Shown here piece after piece: positions 47,372-55,828 of a stretch of DNA of 64,000 nt. Made by a program: the position numbers and the translations under genes. The notes below the pieces were generated by a model, which was not told the origin of the DNA, ran no database searches, and saw only the letters and a list, made by a program, of their open reading frames with translations. How positions within the stretch are numbered: position 1 is the first letter of the stretch; the number at the start of each line of letters is the position of its first letter. Source of the stretch: Phycisphaeraceae bacterium (GTDB lineage: Bacteria; Planctomycetota; Phycisphaerae; Phycisphaerales; Phycisphaeraceae); the NCBI GenBank assembly GCA_002686995.1, contig NYZC01000352.1, positions 1 to 64,000 on the forward strand. The letters are read 5' to 3'.

Positions 47372-48541
47372 TCAGAGAATCTCCTCGCAGGGGACGATCG
47401 TCGACTTCACGCTGCGCATCGCCATGGCGGCGTCGATGGCGTCGCGGACGCCCTGTTCCGAAAACGGAAAGAGCGTCTGCATCTGCTGCCACGGAAAGCG
47501 GTCGCGAGCGCGATCCAGCATCGCGATGCCGAGCGGGATGTCGTTGGCCGTAAAGGCCCAGCTTCCGAGCACGTTGACGTCCTTCGTGCAGATGCGATGC
47601 CAGTTCGTCTCGATGGCGCCCGCGTCGGTGAACTGCCCCATCTCCACGTAGGTCCCGCCGTCGCGAAGCATCTCGATGCCTTCCGGACCGGCCGAAGGAT
47701 GGCCGCTGCAGTCCATCACGAGGTCCGCGCCGAACCCGCCGATCATCTCCCGTACGGCGGCGATGCGCCCTTCCGGGGCGGGGTGGGCTTCGAGGCTGAT
47801 CGTGCCGTCGGCGCCGAATTCCCGGCAGAGGGCGAGGCGCGGCGTTTCGGGGGCACCGATGACGAAGACGCGACCGGCGCCCATTTCGCGCGCGGCGGCT
47901 GTCGCGAGCACGCCGATGGGGCCCGAGCCCTGGATGATCACGGTGTCGCCGTGTCGAAAGCCCTGGCAGCGGATTGCCCGGTTGAACGCGCGGATGCATG
48001 ACGTCAGCGGCTCCGCGAGCGTGCCCAGGCGCAGCGGCATGTCGTCCGGCAGTCGGTAGATCTTCGTGCCCGGCAGATCGTCGAGGTCGACGTAGACCAT
48101 CTCGGCCCACCCGCCCCAGAGGTGGGGGGGCTTCTCGAAGCCGAGGTACCGCCCGTAGTAGACGGGCGTCAGGCACTTGTTCGCCGTCTCTGGATAGTGG
48201 ACGCAGTAGTGGCAGCGTCCGCAGGGCATGAGCGGCGGCAGCATGATCTTCGATCCGACGGAGAGCGGCAGGCCCATGAAGTCCTCCGTGAGCCCGTCGC
48301 CCTTCTCGACGATCACGCCCGCAAGCTCGTGGCCCAGCGTGAACGGCCACGGCAGCGGCTTCGGCCAGTGTCCCTTCAGGATGTGCAGGTCGGTGCCACA
48401 CACGCCGCAGGCGCCGATCCGGATCAGCGCTCCGCGCTGCGGCACGGCCGGCCGGGCGACCTTCCGGATGACCGGGTCGGTGCCGGGGCCGTCGAAGGTC
48501 GCGACGCGGACGTCGGAATCTGATTCGATTGCAGGGCTCAT
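47372..48541 (-). CDS. zinc-binding alcohol dehydrogenase (MDR family)
   Basis: IGACGVCGTDLHILKGHWPKPLPWPFTLGHELAGVI, structural-Zn cysteines CGRCHYCVHYPETANKC. Confidence 0.9.
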   Translation of the reverse strand: MSPAIESDSDVRVATFDGPGTDPVIRKVARPAVPQRGALIRIGACGVCGTDLHILKGHWPKPLPWPFTLGHELAGVIVEKGDGLTEDFMGLPLSVGSKIMLPPLMPCGRCHYCVHYPETANKCLTPVYYGRYLGFEKPPHLWGGWAEMVYVDLDDLPGTKIYRLPDDMPLRLGTLAEPLTSCIRAFNRAIRCQGFRHGDTVIIQGSGPIGVLATAAAREMGAGRVFVIGAPETPRLALCREFGADGTISLEAHPAPEGRIAAVREMIGGFGADLVMDCSGHPSAGPEGIEMLRDGGTYVEMGQFTDAGAIETNWHRICTKDVNVLGSWAFTANDIPLGIAMLDRARDRFPWQQMQTLFPFSEQGVRDAIDAAMAMRSVKSTIVPCEEIL

Positions 48542-49266
48542 GGTCGGCACTTCGCGCGGCGCGCCTGCGGAACGTTCGTGCTTTGCCCGGAAACGACCAG
48601 CGCCGTATTCCATACCTTCGAATCGTCGACGACGCTCGCATCGCGGTACGTGGAGATGAACGAAAAGCGATCCTTGCCCGAGGTGTTGAGGTGCGAGCTG
48701 TGCGCGGTCCGGTCGGAGAAGAAAACGACGTCGCCGCGCTGCACGCTCAGCGTCCGGTCCGACATGCCTGCGAGCTGGGCGTCGTCGATATGATTGTTGA
48801 AGGAATCCTCCCGTTCGTCGTAGCGATTCTCGAAGTCGACGAGGTGAGAACCAGGAATCATCCTGAGGCAGCCGTTCTCCGGCCGCGCGTCATCGAGCGC
48901 GATCCAGATCGAGATCTTCGGAGCCCCGTACCAGTAGTACCAGTCGAGGTGCCAGGGCGACGCGAAGGTGATGCGGCGATCCTTCAGCACCGCCTTGGCG
49001 CTGAGAAACTCGACGTGGTCGCCGATGAGCTGGCGCAGTTTCGTGACGATGCCGGGAGCGGTCATTCTCGACAGCAGGGTCGCTGGCATGGCGTCACACA
49101 TCCAGATGCGGACGCCGGATTCAGGTATGCGCTCGTCGCCCAGGGCCACTTCGACGTCCTGCTTCCACCGCGTGATCTCGTCCGAGTCGTAGAGCGATTC
49201 GACGACGAGATACCCGTCACGGTGGTAGGCTTCGACCTCATTGTCGTTCAGGGCGCGTAGGTCCAC
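48538..49266 (-). CDS. phytanoyl-CoA dioxygenase family protein
   Basis: FASPWHLDWYYWYGAPKISIWIALDDARPENGCLRMIPGSH, FSDRTAHSSHLNTS. Confidence 0.88.
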   Translation of the reverse strand: MDLRALNDNEVEAYHRDGYLVVESLYDSDEITRWKQDVEVALGDERIPESGVRIWMCDAMPATLLSRMTAPGIVTKLRQLIGDHVEFLSAKAVLKDRRITFASPWHLDWYYWYGAPKISIWIALDDARPENGCLRMIPGSHLVDFENRYDEREDSFNNHIDDAQLAGMSDRTLSVQRGDVVFFSDRTAHSSHLNTSGKDRFSFISTYRDASVVDDSKVWNTALVVSGQSTNVPQARRAKCRP

Positions 49267-49331
49267 GGCGTGATTGTACTCGACCGGAATCTGCTAAGCT
49301 TGCCCGGCGATCCCATGAACGGAATCGAACC

Positions 49332-50144
49332 ATGGTCAGCGACAGAGATATCTATTTTTTCGACCTGCAGGGCTTTCTGCACCTGCGCGGCGCGCTCTCC
49401 GGGAATGAGGTCGCCGCCCTGAACGATGGGATCGACGCGATTCCGCCGCTCGAATCCGGACAGTGGCACGGCAGCATCCAGGCGCACGACTACGGCACGA
49501 ACGACGGGCTGAACCTGCAGCAGATTTACGAGGCGGGAGAGCCCTTCGAAGCACTGATCGACCATCCGTCGTGGTACGAGCGGGTGCGTCACTTCGTGGG
49601 CGGCGAGGGGACGTTCGACTGCTATCACGGACCGGTCTTCATCGACGAGGCGTTCGCGACGCTGCGCGGACCGGGCGAGGCGATCGGCGTCCACAACGGC
49701 GGGCACCTCGGCCTGATGCGCTGCCAGTTCCGCGTCCTGCACGGCAGGTTTCATTGCGGTCAGATCAACATCCTGATCGCGCTGTCGGACATTCACGAGG
49801 GCGATGGTCCCACGATGCTGATTCCCGGAAGCCACAAGTCGAACTTCGCACACCCGGACTACGACGACTTCGTCATGGCGCCGGGTCGTTCGGTGGACGG
49901 AATGGAGGGAGCGATCGAACTCTTCATGGACGCGGGCGACGCGCTGCTCTTCGTCGATGCGATCTCGCACGGTTCGGCGAAGCGCACGAATCCCGCAATG
50001 CGCCGCACGATCGTGTACCGATACGGCCCCTCGTGGGGAAGCTATCGCCACGCGTACCGGCCGTCGCCCGAGCTGCTGGCGCGGCTGGCGCCACAGCGCC
50101 GGAAGATCGTGCAGCCGGTGGATCCGGTGGAGCCTCCTCATTAA
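49332..50144 (+). CDS. phytanoyl-CoA dioxygenase family protein
   Basis: INILIALSDIHEGDGPTMLIPGSHKSNF, LLFVDAISHGSAKRTNPAMRRTIVYRYGPSW; TAA stop lies in the palindromic repeat. Confidence 0.88.
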   Translation: MVSDRDIYFFDLQGFLHLRGALSGNEVAALNDGIDAIPPLESGQWHGSIQAHDYGTNDGLNLQQIYEAGEPFEALIDHPSWYERVRHFVGGEGTFDCYHGPVFIDEAFATLRGPGEAIGVHNGGHLGLMRCQFRVLHGRFHCGQINILIALSDIHEGDGPTMLIPGSHKSNFAHPDYDDFVMAPGRSVDGMEGAIELFMDAGDALLFVDAISHGSAKRTNPAMRRTIVYRYGPSWGSYRHAYRPSPELLARLAPQRRKIVQPVDPVEPPH

Positions 50145-50246
50145 GCTATTAGTCGTTAAGCCAATCGTTATTGGTCATTTCGGACGCGGTTTGCGACCCG
50201 ATTCTGATATGACCAATAACGATTGGCTTAATGACTAATAGCTTAA
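50141..50246. repeat. 106-bp palindromic repeat, full copy B
   Basis: Left arm TTAAGCTATTAGTCGTTAAGCCAATCGTTATTGGTCAT; reverse complement of right arm TTAAGCTATTAGTCATTAAGCCAATCGTTATTGGTCAT (37/38 identical). Confidence 0.92.
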
Positions 50247-50255
50247 TTGATTGAA

Positions 50256-51746
50256 TCAATCTCCCGCTTCCAGCCCCAGCCTTTCATACTGCTCGGCCGG
50301 CGCCTCCGCCTCTTTCATCAGTCGCACGAGATGACCGGTCATCGCTGATTCGACCGACGTGTCGTCCAGTGGTTGCTGCTGGCCCGGATCCTTCTGCAGG
50401 TCGAACAGCAGGTTCTTGTCGACCATCTCGGTAATCCATCGCACCTCGGCGTGGATCTTCATCGTCGGGCATCCCTTCGTGAACGGGAGAGGATCGCTCA
50501 GCTCGACGTTGTCGCTCAGTTCGTTGACCGCGAAGGGTCTCACCATGTGCGTTGGCATGAGCGTGTACTCGTAAAGCGGCCCGTTCTCCACGTTCGCGGC
50601 GCCGCGCATGTACACGTAGCGACCGTCGGTGACGTTCACGTGTCCGCCGTGCACGCCGAAGATCGCCGCGTCGCGTACGGAGGTGTCGTCGTCGATCGCA
50701 GGAACCAGGTTCCGGCCGATCATGTCGGGGGTCGTCGGAACCTGGAAATATTTCAGCAGCGTGACGGGCAGGTCGATGGACGGCTGCACCAGGGCGTCGC
50801 GGCGTTCGCCCTTGCGCCGACTTCGCGGATCCCAGAGGAAGAAGGGGGTGTGCGCAACCTCATCGTAGAATGGCATCCAGACCTTGCCGTACATGTCGCG
50901 CTCGCCGAGGAGAAAGCCGTGGTCGGTCCACACGATCAGCATCGTGTCGTCCCACATGGCGTGACGGTCCATCCGGTCGAGTACGTCGCCAAGATGGGCA
51001 TCGCACTTGGCGAGCAGCGACGCGTACTCGTAGCGCAGGTGCTCGACGGCTTCGGGCGGCTCCTCGACGTGCCGGTACGGCGGCCAGTCGAAGTGTTCGC
51101 CTTCGTACCGGTCGTAGTGCTCGGGAAACTGGTCCTTCCATTGCCGGTGGCTGAAGTAGGGTTCGTGCGGGTCGAATGTCTCGATGTGCAGCAACCACCG
51201 GTCCTGCTCGTGGTTGCGATCGATGAAGTCCAGGCCGTCGCGAAACGTCCGCGTCTGGTGGTGCTCCGCGTCGGTCGGCATGAACTGCCGGTTGATCCAG
51301 TCCTGGCGCCAGTTTCCCCACATATCGCGCGGCGCGACGCAGAGCGGGATCTCGGGGTCGGCGACCTGACCCATCCAGTGGTCACCCTCCTGTCCCCGGT
51401 TGAACTGCCACGTCTTGTAGCGGTTGTGGTAGGTGCCGCCGCCGTCCTCGAAGTAGTGATAGTGGTCGGTCGTGAGGTGCGTATGGACGCCGCGCTGCGC
51501 GAGCATCTGCGGCATCGAGTCGTCGAAGGGCTCGATCGGTCCCCAGCTTCGGTGCAGAAAATTGGGCCGGCCGGTGTGAAAATCGCGGCGCGCCGGCATG
51601 CACGGCATCGAGCAGCAGTAGCTTCGGTTGAACGTCACCGTTCGTTCGGCGAGGCGCATGAAGTTCGGCGTTCTGGTCCAGTCGCACCCGTAGGGCTGCA
51701 GGTGGTGCCGGTTCAACGTGTCGAACATCACGACGATGGCTTTCAT
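50256..51746 (-). CDS. sulfatase (formylglycine-dependent arylsulfatase family)
   Basis: CxPxR motif in SYCCSMPCMPARRDFHTGRPNF; MLIVWTDHGFLLGERDMYGK. Confidence 0.9.
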   Translation of the reverse strand: MKAIVVMFDTLNRHHLQPYGCDWTRTPNFMRLAERTVTFNRSYCCSMPCMPARRDFHTGRPNFLHRSWGPIEPFDDSMPQMLAQRGVHTHLTTDHYHYFEDGGGTYHNRYKTWQFNRGQEGDHWMGQVADPEIPLCVAPRDMWGNWRQDWINRQFMPTDAEHHQTRTFRDGLDFIDRNHEQDRWLLHIETFDPHEPYFSHRQWKDQFPEHYDRYEGEHFDWPPYRHVEEPPEAVEHLRYEYASLLAKCDAHLGDVLDRMDRHAMWDDTMLIVWTDHGFLLGERDMYGKVWMPFYDEVAHTPFFLWDPRSRRKGERRDALVQPSIDLPVTLLKYFQVPTTPDMIGRNLVPAIDDDTSVRDAAIFGVHGGHVNVTDGRYVYMRGAANVENGPLYEYTLMPTHMVRPFAVNELSDNVELSDPLPFTKGCPTMKIHAEVRWITEMVDKNLLFDLQKDPGQQQPLDDTSVESAMTGHLVRLMKEAEAPAEQYERLGLEAGD

Positions 51747-51771
51747 CGCGATCGCTCCTTCGTTCGTTGAT

Positions 51772-52962
51772 TCAGGTGGGTAGCGGCGCGACGCGCTGCA
51801 CGCCGCCCTCGCGGATCGAGCGCGTGGCGGCGATGGCGGCCGCGACGCTCATCCGCCCGTCCAGACTGCTGGCCCGCGGCGGGGCGTCGTGCCGGACGAA
51901 GTCGAGAAACGCGTCGGCGACAGCCGGATCGGCGCCGCCGTGACCACCCTCGGTCGCGCCTTCGTCGAGGGACACCAGGCCGTCGCCGTCATCGAAGTCG
52001 CCATGACCACTCTGGTTGTTCGGTCGCTCGAGCAACCGGATCACGTTCTTTTCCAGGCGGATCTCGATGCGGCCCGTCGTTCCGATGACGGTGTAGTTTC
52101 GCTCGGTGTCGGGCGTGAAGTGGCACTGCAGGTAGGAGGCCTTGACGCCGCTGGCGAGCCTCAGGATCAGCACCTGGTTGTCCTCGACGTCGATCTCCTC
52201 GCGGAAGGCGCATTGGCGCCGCGGGTGCGGCAGTCCGAAATGATCCTCGAGCGGCTGAGCCTCGGGGCAGTCGTCACGTTCGTCGCAGGCGTCGCAGGTC
52301 AGGTCGTCCGGCTTGTCGCCGCCGAACATGTCGCGATCTCCGAACGCCGCGACTTCGCTTGCGTAGCTGCCAGCCAGCCAGTGCATGATGTCGAGGTCGT
52401 GCGACGCCTTCTGCAGCAGCAGGCTGGTCACCCTGTCGCGGCGGGCGTGCCAGTCGTGGAAGTAGAAGTCGCTGCCGTAGCCGACGAAGTGCCTCATCCA
52501 GACGGCCCGGATCTTGCCGACGGCGCCTTCCCGAAGCATCTGCGCTGCCTTGTGAAGGACGGGGCTGTAGCGAAGGTTGAAGCCGATCATCACCTTTCGA
52601 TCGACACGGCGGGCCGTATCGCGGATGCGGTCGCACCCCTCGACCGTGATCGCCATCGGCTTTTCGAGGTAGATGTGGTGTCCGGCTTCGAGCGCGGCGA
52701 CGGCGTGCTCCTCGTGGCAATAATCCGGCGAACTGACGATGACGGCGTCGAGATCGCGGCTCAGCAGTTCGCGGTAGTCTGCGGTTGCCAGGGCGTCGGG
52801 TCCGGCATACTCGCGGAACTTCTCAAGTGCGAAATCGGAAACATCGGCGCCAGCCGTGATGATGGACCGGCCGCCGGGCTGATGAAACAGGTCCTTCAGG
52901 TAGTAGCCTCGGCCCCATGTGCCGATGATGCCGAGGCGAAGCGGTGGTGATTCGGAAGGCAT
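51772..52962 (-). CDS. Gfo/Idh/MocA family oxidoreductase
   Basis: LRLGIIGTWGRGYYLKDLF, GHHIYLEKPMAITVEGCDRIRDTA. Confidence 0.88.
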   Translation of the reverse strand: MPSESPPLRLGIIGTWGRGYYLKDLFHQPGGRSIITAGADVSDFALEKFREYAGPDALATADYRELLSRDLDAVIVSSPDYCHEEHAVAALEAGHHIYLEKPMAITVEGCDRIRDTARRVDRKVMIGFNLRYSPVLHKAAQMLREGAVGKIRAVWMRHFVGYGSDFYFHDWHARRDRVTSLLLQKASHDLDIMHWLAGSYASEVAAFGDRDMFGGDKPDDLTCDACDERDDCPEAQPLEDHFGLPHPRRQCAFREEIDVEDNQVLILRLASGVKASYLQCHFTPDTERNYTVIGTTGRIEIRLEKNVIRLLERPNNQSGHGDFDDGDGLVSLDEGATEGGHGGADPAVADAFLDFVRHDAPPRASSLDGRMSVAAAIAATRSIREGGVQRVAPLPT

Positions 52963-53013
52963 GAGCAGATCGTAGCGGACGGGCGTTGGGTCTGGTAGGT
53001 CTGCAGGCTGATT

Positions 53014-54597
53014 TCACTCAGCGAACTGGAATGCGTACAGCTTCGCGCCGCGCATCCGGACGTGCATGCGCACCGGCTGGCCGGCAAGCTCCGACACGTC
53101 GGACCTGCCTTTCCAGGTCACGGTGTGGTTCGTCGCGTTCGTGACGACCGGGTCACACTCGTTGAGGGCGAAGCCGTTGATGCGGTAGCCCCAGATCTCG
53201 TGACCGTGCTCGCGGACAAGCTCGACGCGGATCCACCCGCCGCCACCGGTGTCCGCGTTCAGCACGAGCTTGCGGCCGTCGAAGACCATCGGCGGCGTGA
53301 CGAAGCCGCCGACGGCGTTGCCCGCATCGACGGAGGTGTACCCGTCCGTGCGCAGCCGGGCGCGCCGGATCGAACCGCAGTACGGATCGTGCGGCACGAC
53401 CTCGTAACGGCCCGGCTCACCCCAGCCGTGCCATGCGGGGACGCGCGTGTGGTGATGCAGGATGTGAGGGCCTTCGCGAATGATGCCCGGCGCGCAGTAC
53501 ATCATGCCGCAGAACTCGTCGACCGGCATGCGGATCCACGGCTGGCGGTCGCCGGGGCGCTCCCACCGGATGCCGTCACGGCTTACGGCGAGATGGATCT
53601 CCTCGAGGTTCGACCGGTGGTGAAAGACGGTGAAGGGCATGACATACGCGCCATCCGCGTACTTCGTGACCGGCTGGTTGTAGAAGTCCATGCCGTCGAG
53701 GTCCTCGACGCGGTCCGTGCACCAGACGAAACGCTCCTTCGGGCCGTGCGGGTCGTAGCGCCGACCGTCGATGCGTTCGTCGATGAACTGGCCAGGACGG
53801 AAGCAGGGATGGTCGAGATGGGTCTCGTAGCTGTCCAGCTCGTCCGGAGCCAGCACCAGGTCGTCGATCGTCCGATCGGGCCAGTTCGTCCAGTCGTCGC
53901 TGATGATGCGCCCGATCCGGCGCGTCGCGTCCCACATTCGAAAGTAGCCGACCCATTTTCCGATCGCGTCGTCCCAGAAGAAGATATTGCCCGAGTCGGC
54001 GCCCTGGTTGCTGATGGGTTTCCAGTCGTTGACGATCGTCCAGCGGAAGCCGTCCGGCGACGTCGCGCCGCGCATCTTGCACTCGGCCCCCGCGAAGATC
54101 AGCTTGTAGCGGCGCTCGGGGTCGTCGTTCTCGTCGATGACGATGCTGCCCATCTGGTCGTAGGCGCGGTCCTTGCGAAGCATCGTCGCGACGCCATCAC
54201 CGCCGACCTCCGCGTCCTGCTGCTCGCCCTGGAAGGCGATATTGTTGTTCCGGCTGCCTTCGAACTCGTACAGCCCGAGGTCGGGCTTCTCCCAGTTGAT
54301 CCCGTCGCTGGAGATTGCGCAGCACATCATCCGGCGGAAGTCGTAGAAGCTGTCGCTTGCGGGATTCGGACAGGTTGCCTCGTAGTACATCTTCACGTGG
54401 CCGAGCTTTTCGTCCGGCACCACGACGCACCACTGGCAGGACAAGCCGGCTTCCCACGGCCGATCGGCGCGGATCGCCTCGCCCGCGTCCTCGGGCGTGT
54501 TCATCACGATGCGCACGCCGCTGGTCGCGGCGAAGAGGGATTCGTCGAAGAAGAGCTGGCGGCGCGAGCCGATGTCGATGGGGGAGCTGGTGCTCAT
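53014..54597 (-). CDS. glycoside hydrolase-like (GH32/43-type beta-propeller) protein
   Basis: RRQLFFDESLFAATSGVRIVMNTP...; SSDGINWEKPDLGLYEFEGSRNNNIAF; ATG at 54597. Confidence 0.6.
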   Translation of the reverse strand: MSTSSPIDIGSRRQLFFDESLFAATSGVRIVMNTPEDAGEAIRADRPWEAGLSCQWCVVVPDEKLGHVKMYYEATCPNPASDSFYDFRRMMCCAISSDGINWEKPDLGLYEFEGSRNNNIAFQGEQQDAEVGGDGVATMLRKDRAYDQMGSIVIDENDDPERRYKLIFAGAECKMRGATSPDGFRWTIVNDWKPISNQGADSGNIFFWDDAIGKWVGYFRMWDATRRIGRIISDDWTNWPDRTIDDLVLAPDELDSYETHLDHPCFRPGQFIDERIDGRRYDPHGPKERFVWCTDRVEDLDGMDFYNQPVTKYADGAYVMPFTVFHHRSNLEEIHLAVSRDGIRWERPGDRQPWIRMPVDEFCGMMYCAPGIIREGPHILHHHTRVPAWHGWGEPGRYEVVPHDPYCGSIRRARLRTDGYTSVDAGNAVGGFVTPPMVFDGRKLVLNADTGGGGWIRVELVREHGHEIWGYRINGFALNECDPVVTNATNHTVTWKGRSDVSELAGQPVRMHVRMRGAKLYAFQFAE

Positions 54598-54636
54598 GGA
54601 AGGATGGTAATGGGTGTGCCCCACGACGGCCTCGAA

Positions 54637-55785
54637 TCAAAATTCGACATCCCGCAACTTCCGTCCCATCTCTTCCAGCACCGCGACGTCCTCCGGATCG
54701 AGCGAGCCGTCCGGCCGCGGCGCCGTGTTGAGCAGGAGGTTGAAGCCGGCACCTCGGGCTTCGTTGAGCGCCCGCATCGCGTCGTCCAGCTTCATGTGCG
54801 TGCCGGCCGCGGACGCAAGGTACCCGTAGGACCTGTGTGGCTGGTCGCACATCGTGCGGCACACCTCGCCGGGCTTGTCGCGCGACCGGACGGCTTCAAG
54901 TTCCGGAGAGTAGAAGTCCTCGGTGCCGAGCAGACCCTGCTTGTAGGAAATCAGCACCTGCGGCTGCAGGGCATGGATGTGGTCGTACAGCGCCTGGCAC
55001 TCGAACTGTGGCGCATTGTCAGGCTGGTTCGTGTCGCGCGGGCACGGCGTGCGCGTTCTGTCGGCCAGGGGCACGGCAATGCCATCGAGCCAGATCGCGG
55101 CGATCGGTCCGTAACCGGTCAGTAGCTCGGTGACCTGGTCCTTCATGAACTGCACGTAGATGCCGAGGTCGTGGTCGTCGCCGGTCGCATACTCGGACTG
55201 CGGCTCGTCGTACTCGGGACGCGCGGCGCCGCCCCACAGATCGTTGTTGGGGGCATGTGGGTGACGCCAGTCCCGACCGTGCGAGTAGTAGAGACACAGG
55301 CCGAGGCGATGGCGGTCGCAGGCCTCGGCCAGCTCGGCGATCAGGTCACGACCGCACGGCGCCTTGATGCTGTTGAAGTTGGTGCAGGCAGTGTCCCAGA
55401 GACAGAACGAGTCGTGGTGGCGCGTCGTGATGTTGACGTACCTCATTTGTGTCGCCACCGCGAGACGACAGATCGCCTCGGCGTCGAAGCCTGCCGCCGT
55501 GAAATCATCCATGAGCTTCGCGTACTCGGCGACGGGGATCTTCTCGTGGAGCTGAAGCCATTCGTGGCGTCCGGGAAGCGAGTAGGGGCCGTAGTGGAGC
55601 ATCAGGCCGAACCGGGCTTTGCGAAACCACTGGATCGCGGCGCCGCGCGGGTCGGCGGCGTACGCGTCTTCGTAGCCGTGGAGGTAGCGGGGGATGGGGG
55701 GAGGTGGAGTGTCGACTGCCGTGCTCCGGGTATCGGGTATCGGGGCGCCATTCTGTGACGCCTCCGGCATGTGGGTGCCGCGCAT
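54637..55785 (-). CDS. alpha-L-fucosidase family (GH29-like)
   Basis: FGLMLHYGPYSLPGRHEW, YVNITTRHHDSFCLWDTACTNFNSIKAPCGRDLIAELAEACDRHRLGLCLYYSHGRDW. Exact start uncertain. Confidence 0.8.
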   Translation of the reverse strand: MRGTHMPEASQNGAPIPDTRSTAVDTPPPPIPRYLHGYEDAYAADPRGAAIQWFRKARFGLMLHYGPYSLPGRHEWLQLHEKIPVAEYAKLMDDFTAAGFDAEAICRLAVATQMRYVNITTRHHDSFCLWDTACTNFNSIKAPCGRDLIAELAEACDRHRLGLCLYYSHGRDWRHPHAPNNDLWGGAARPEYDEPQSEYATGDDHDLGIYVQFMKDQVTELLTGYGPIAAIWLDGIAVPLADRTRTPCPRDTNQPDNAPQFECQALYDHIHALQPQVLISYKQGLLGTEDFYSPELEAVRSRDKPGEVCRTMCDQPHRSYGYLASAAGTHMKLDDAMRALNEARGAGFNLLLNTAPRPDGSLDPEDVAVLEEMGRKLRDVEF

Positions 55786-55828
55786 CCTGATGCCGAATGC
55801 AACGAGCTTTCGCGCCGCGGCCCCCGCT

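Noticed and set aside
50141-50246. Ordinary rho-independent terminator
   Set aside because: Stem is far too long, there is no U-tract, and other copies lie in divergent or gene-start positions.
53062-55125. 687-aa plus-strand ORF
   Set aside because: Antisense shadow spanning two well-supported minus-strand glycosidase genes.
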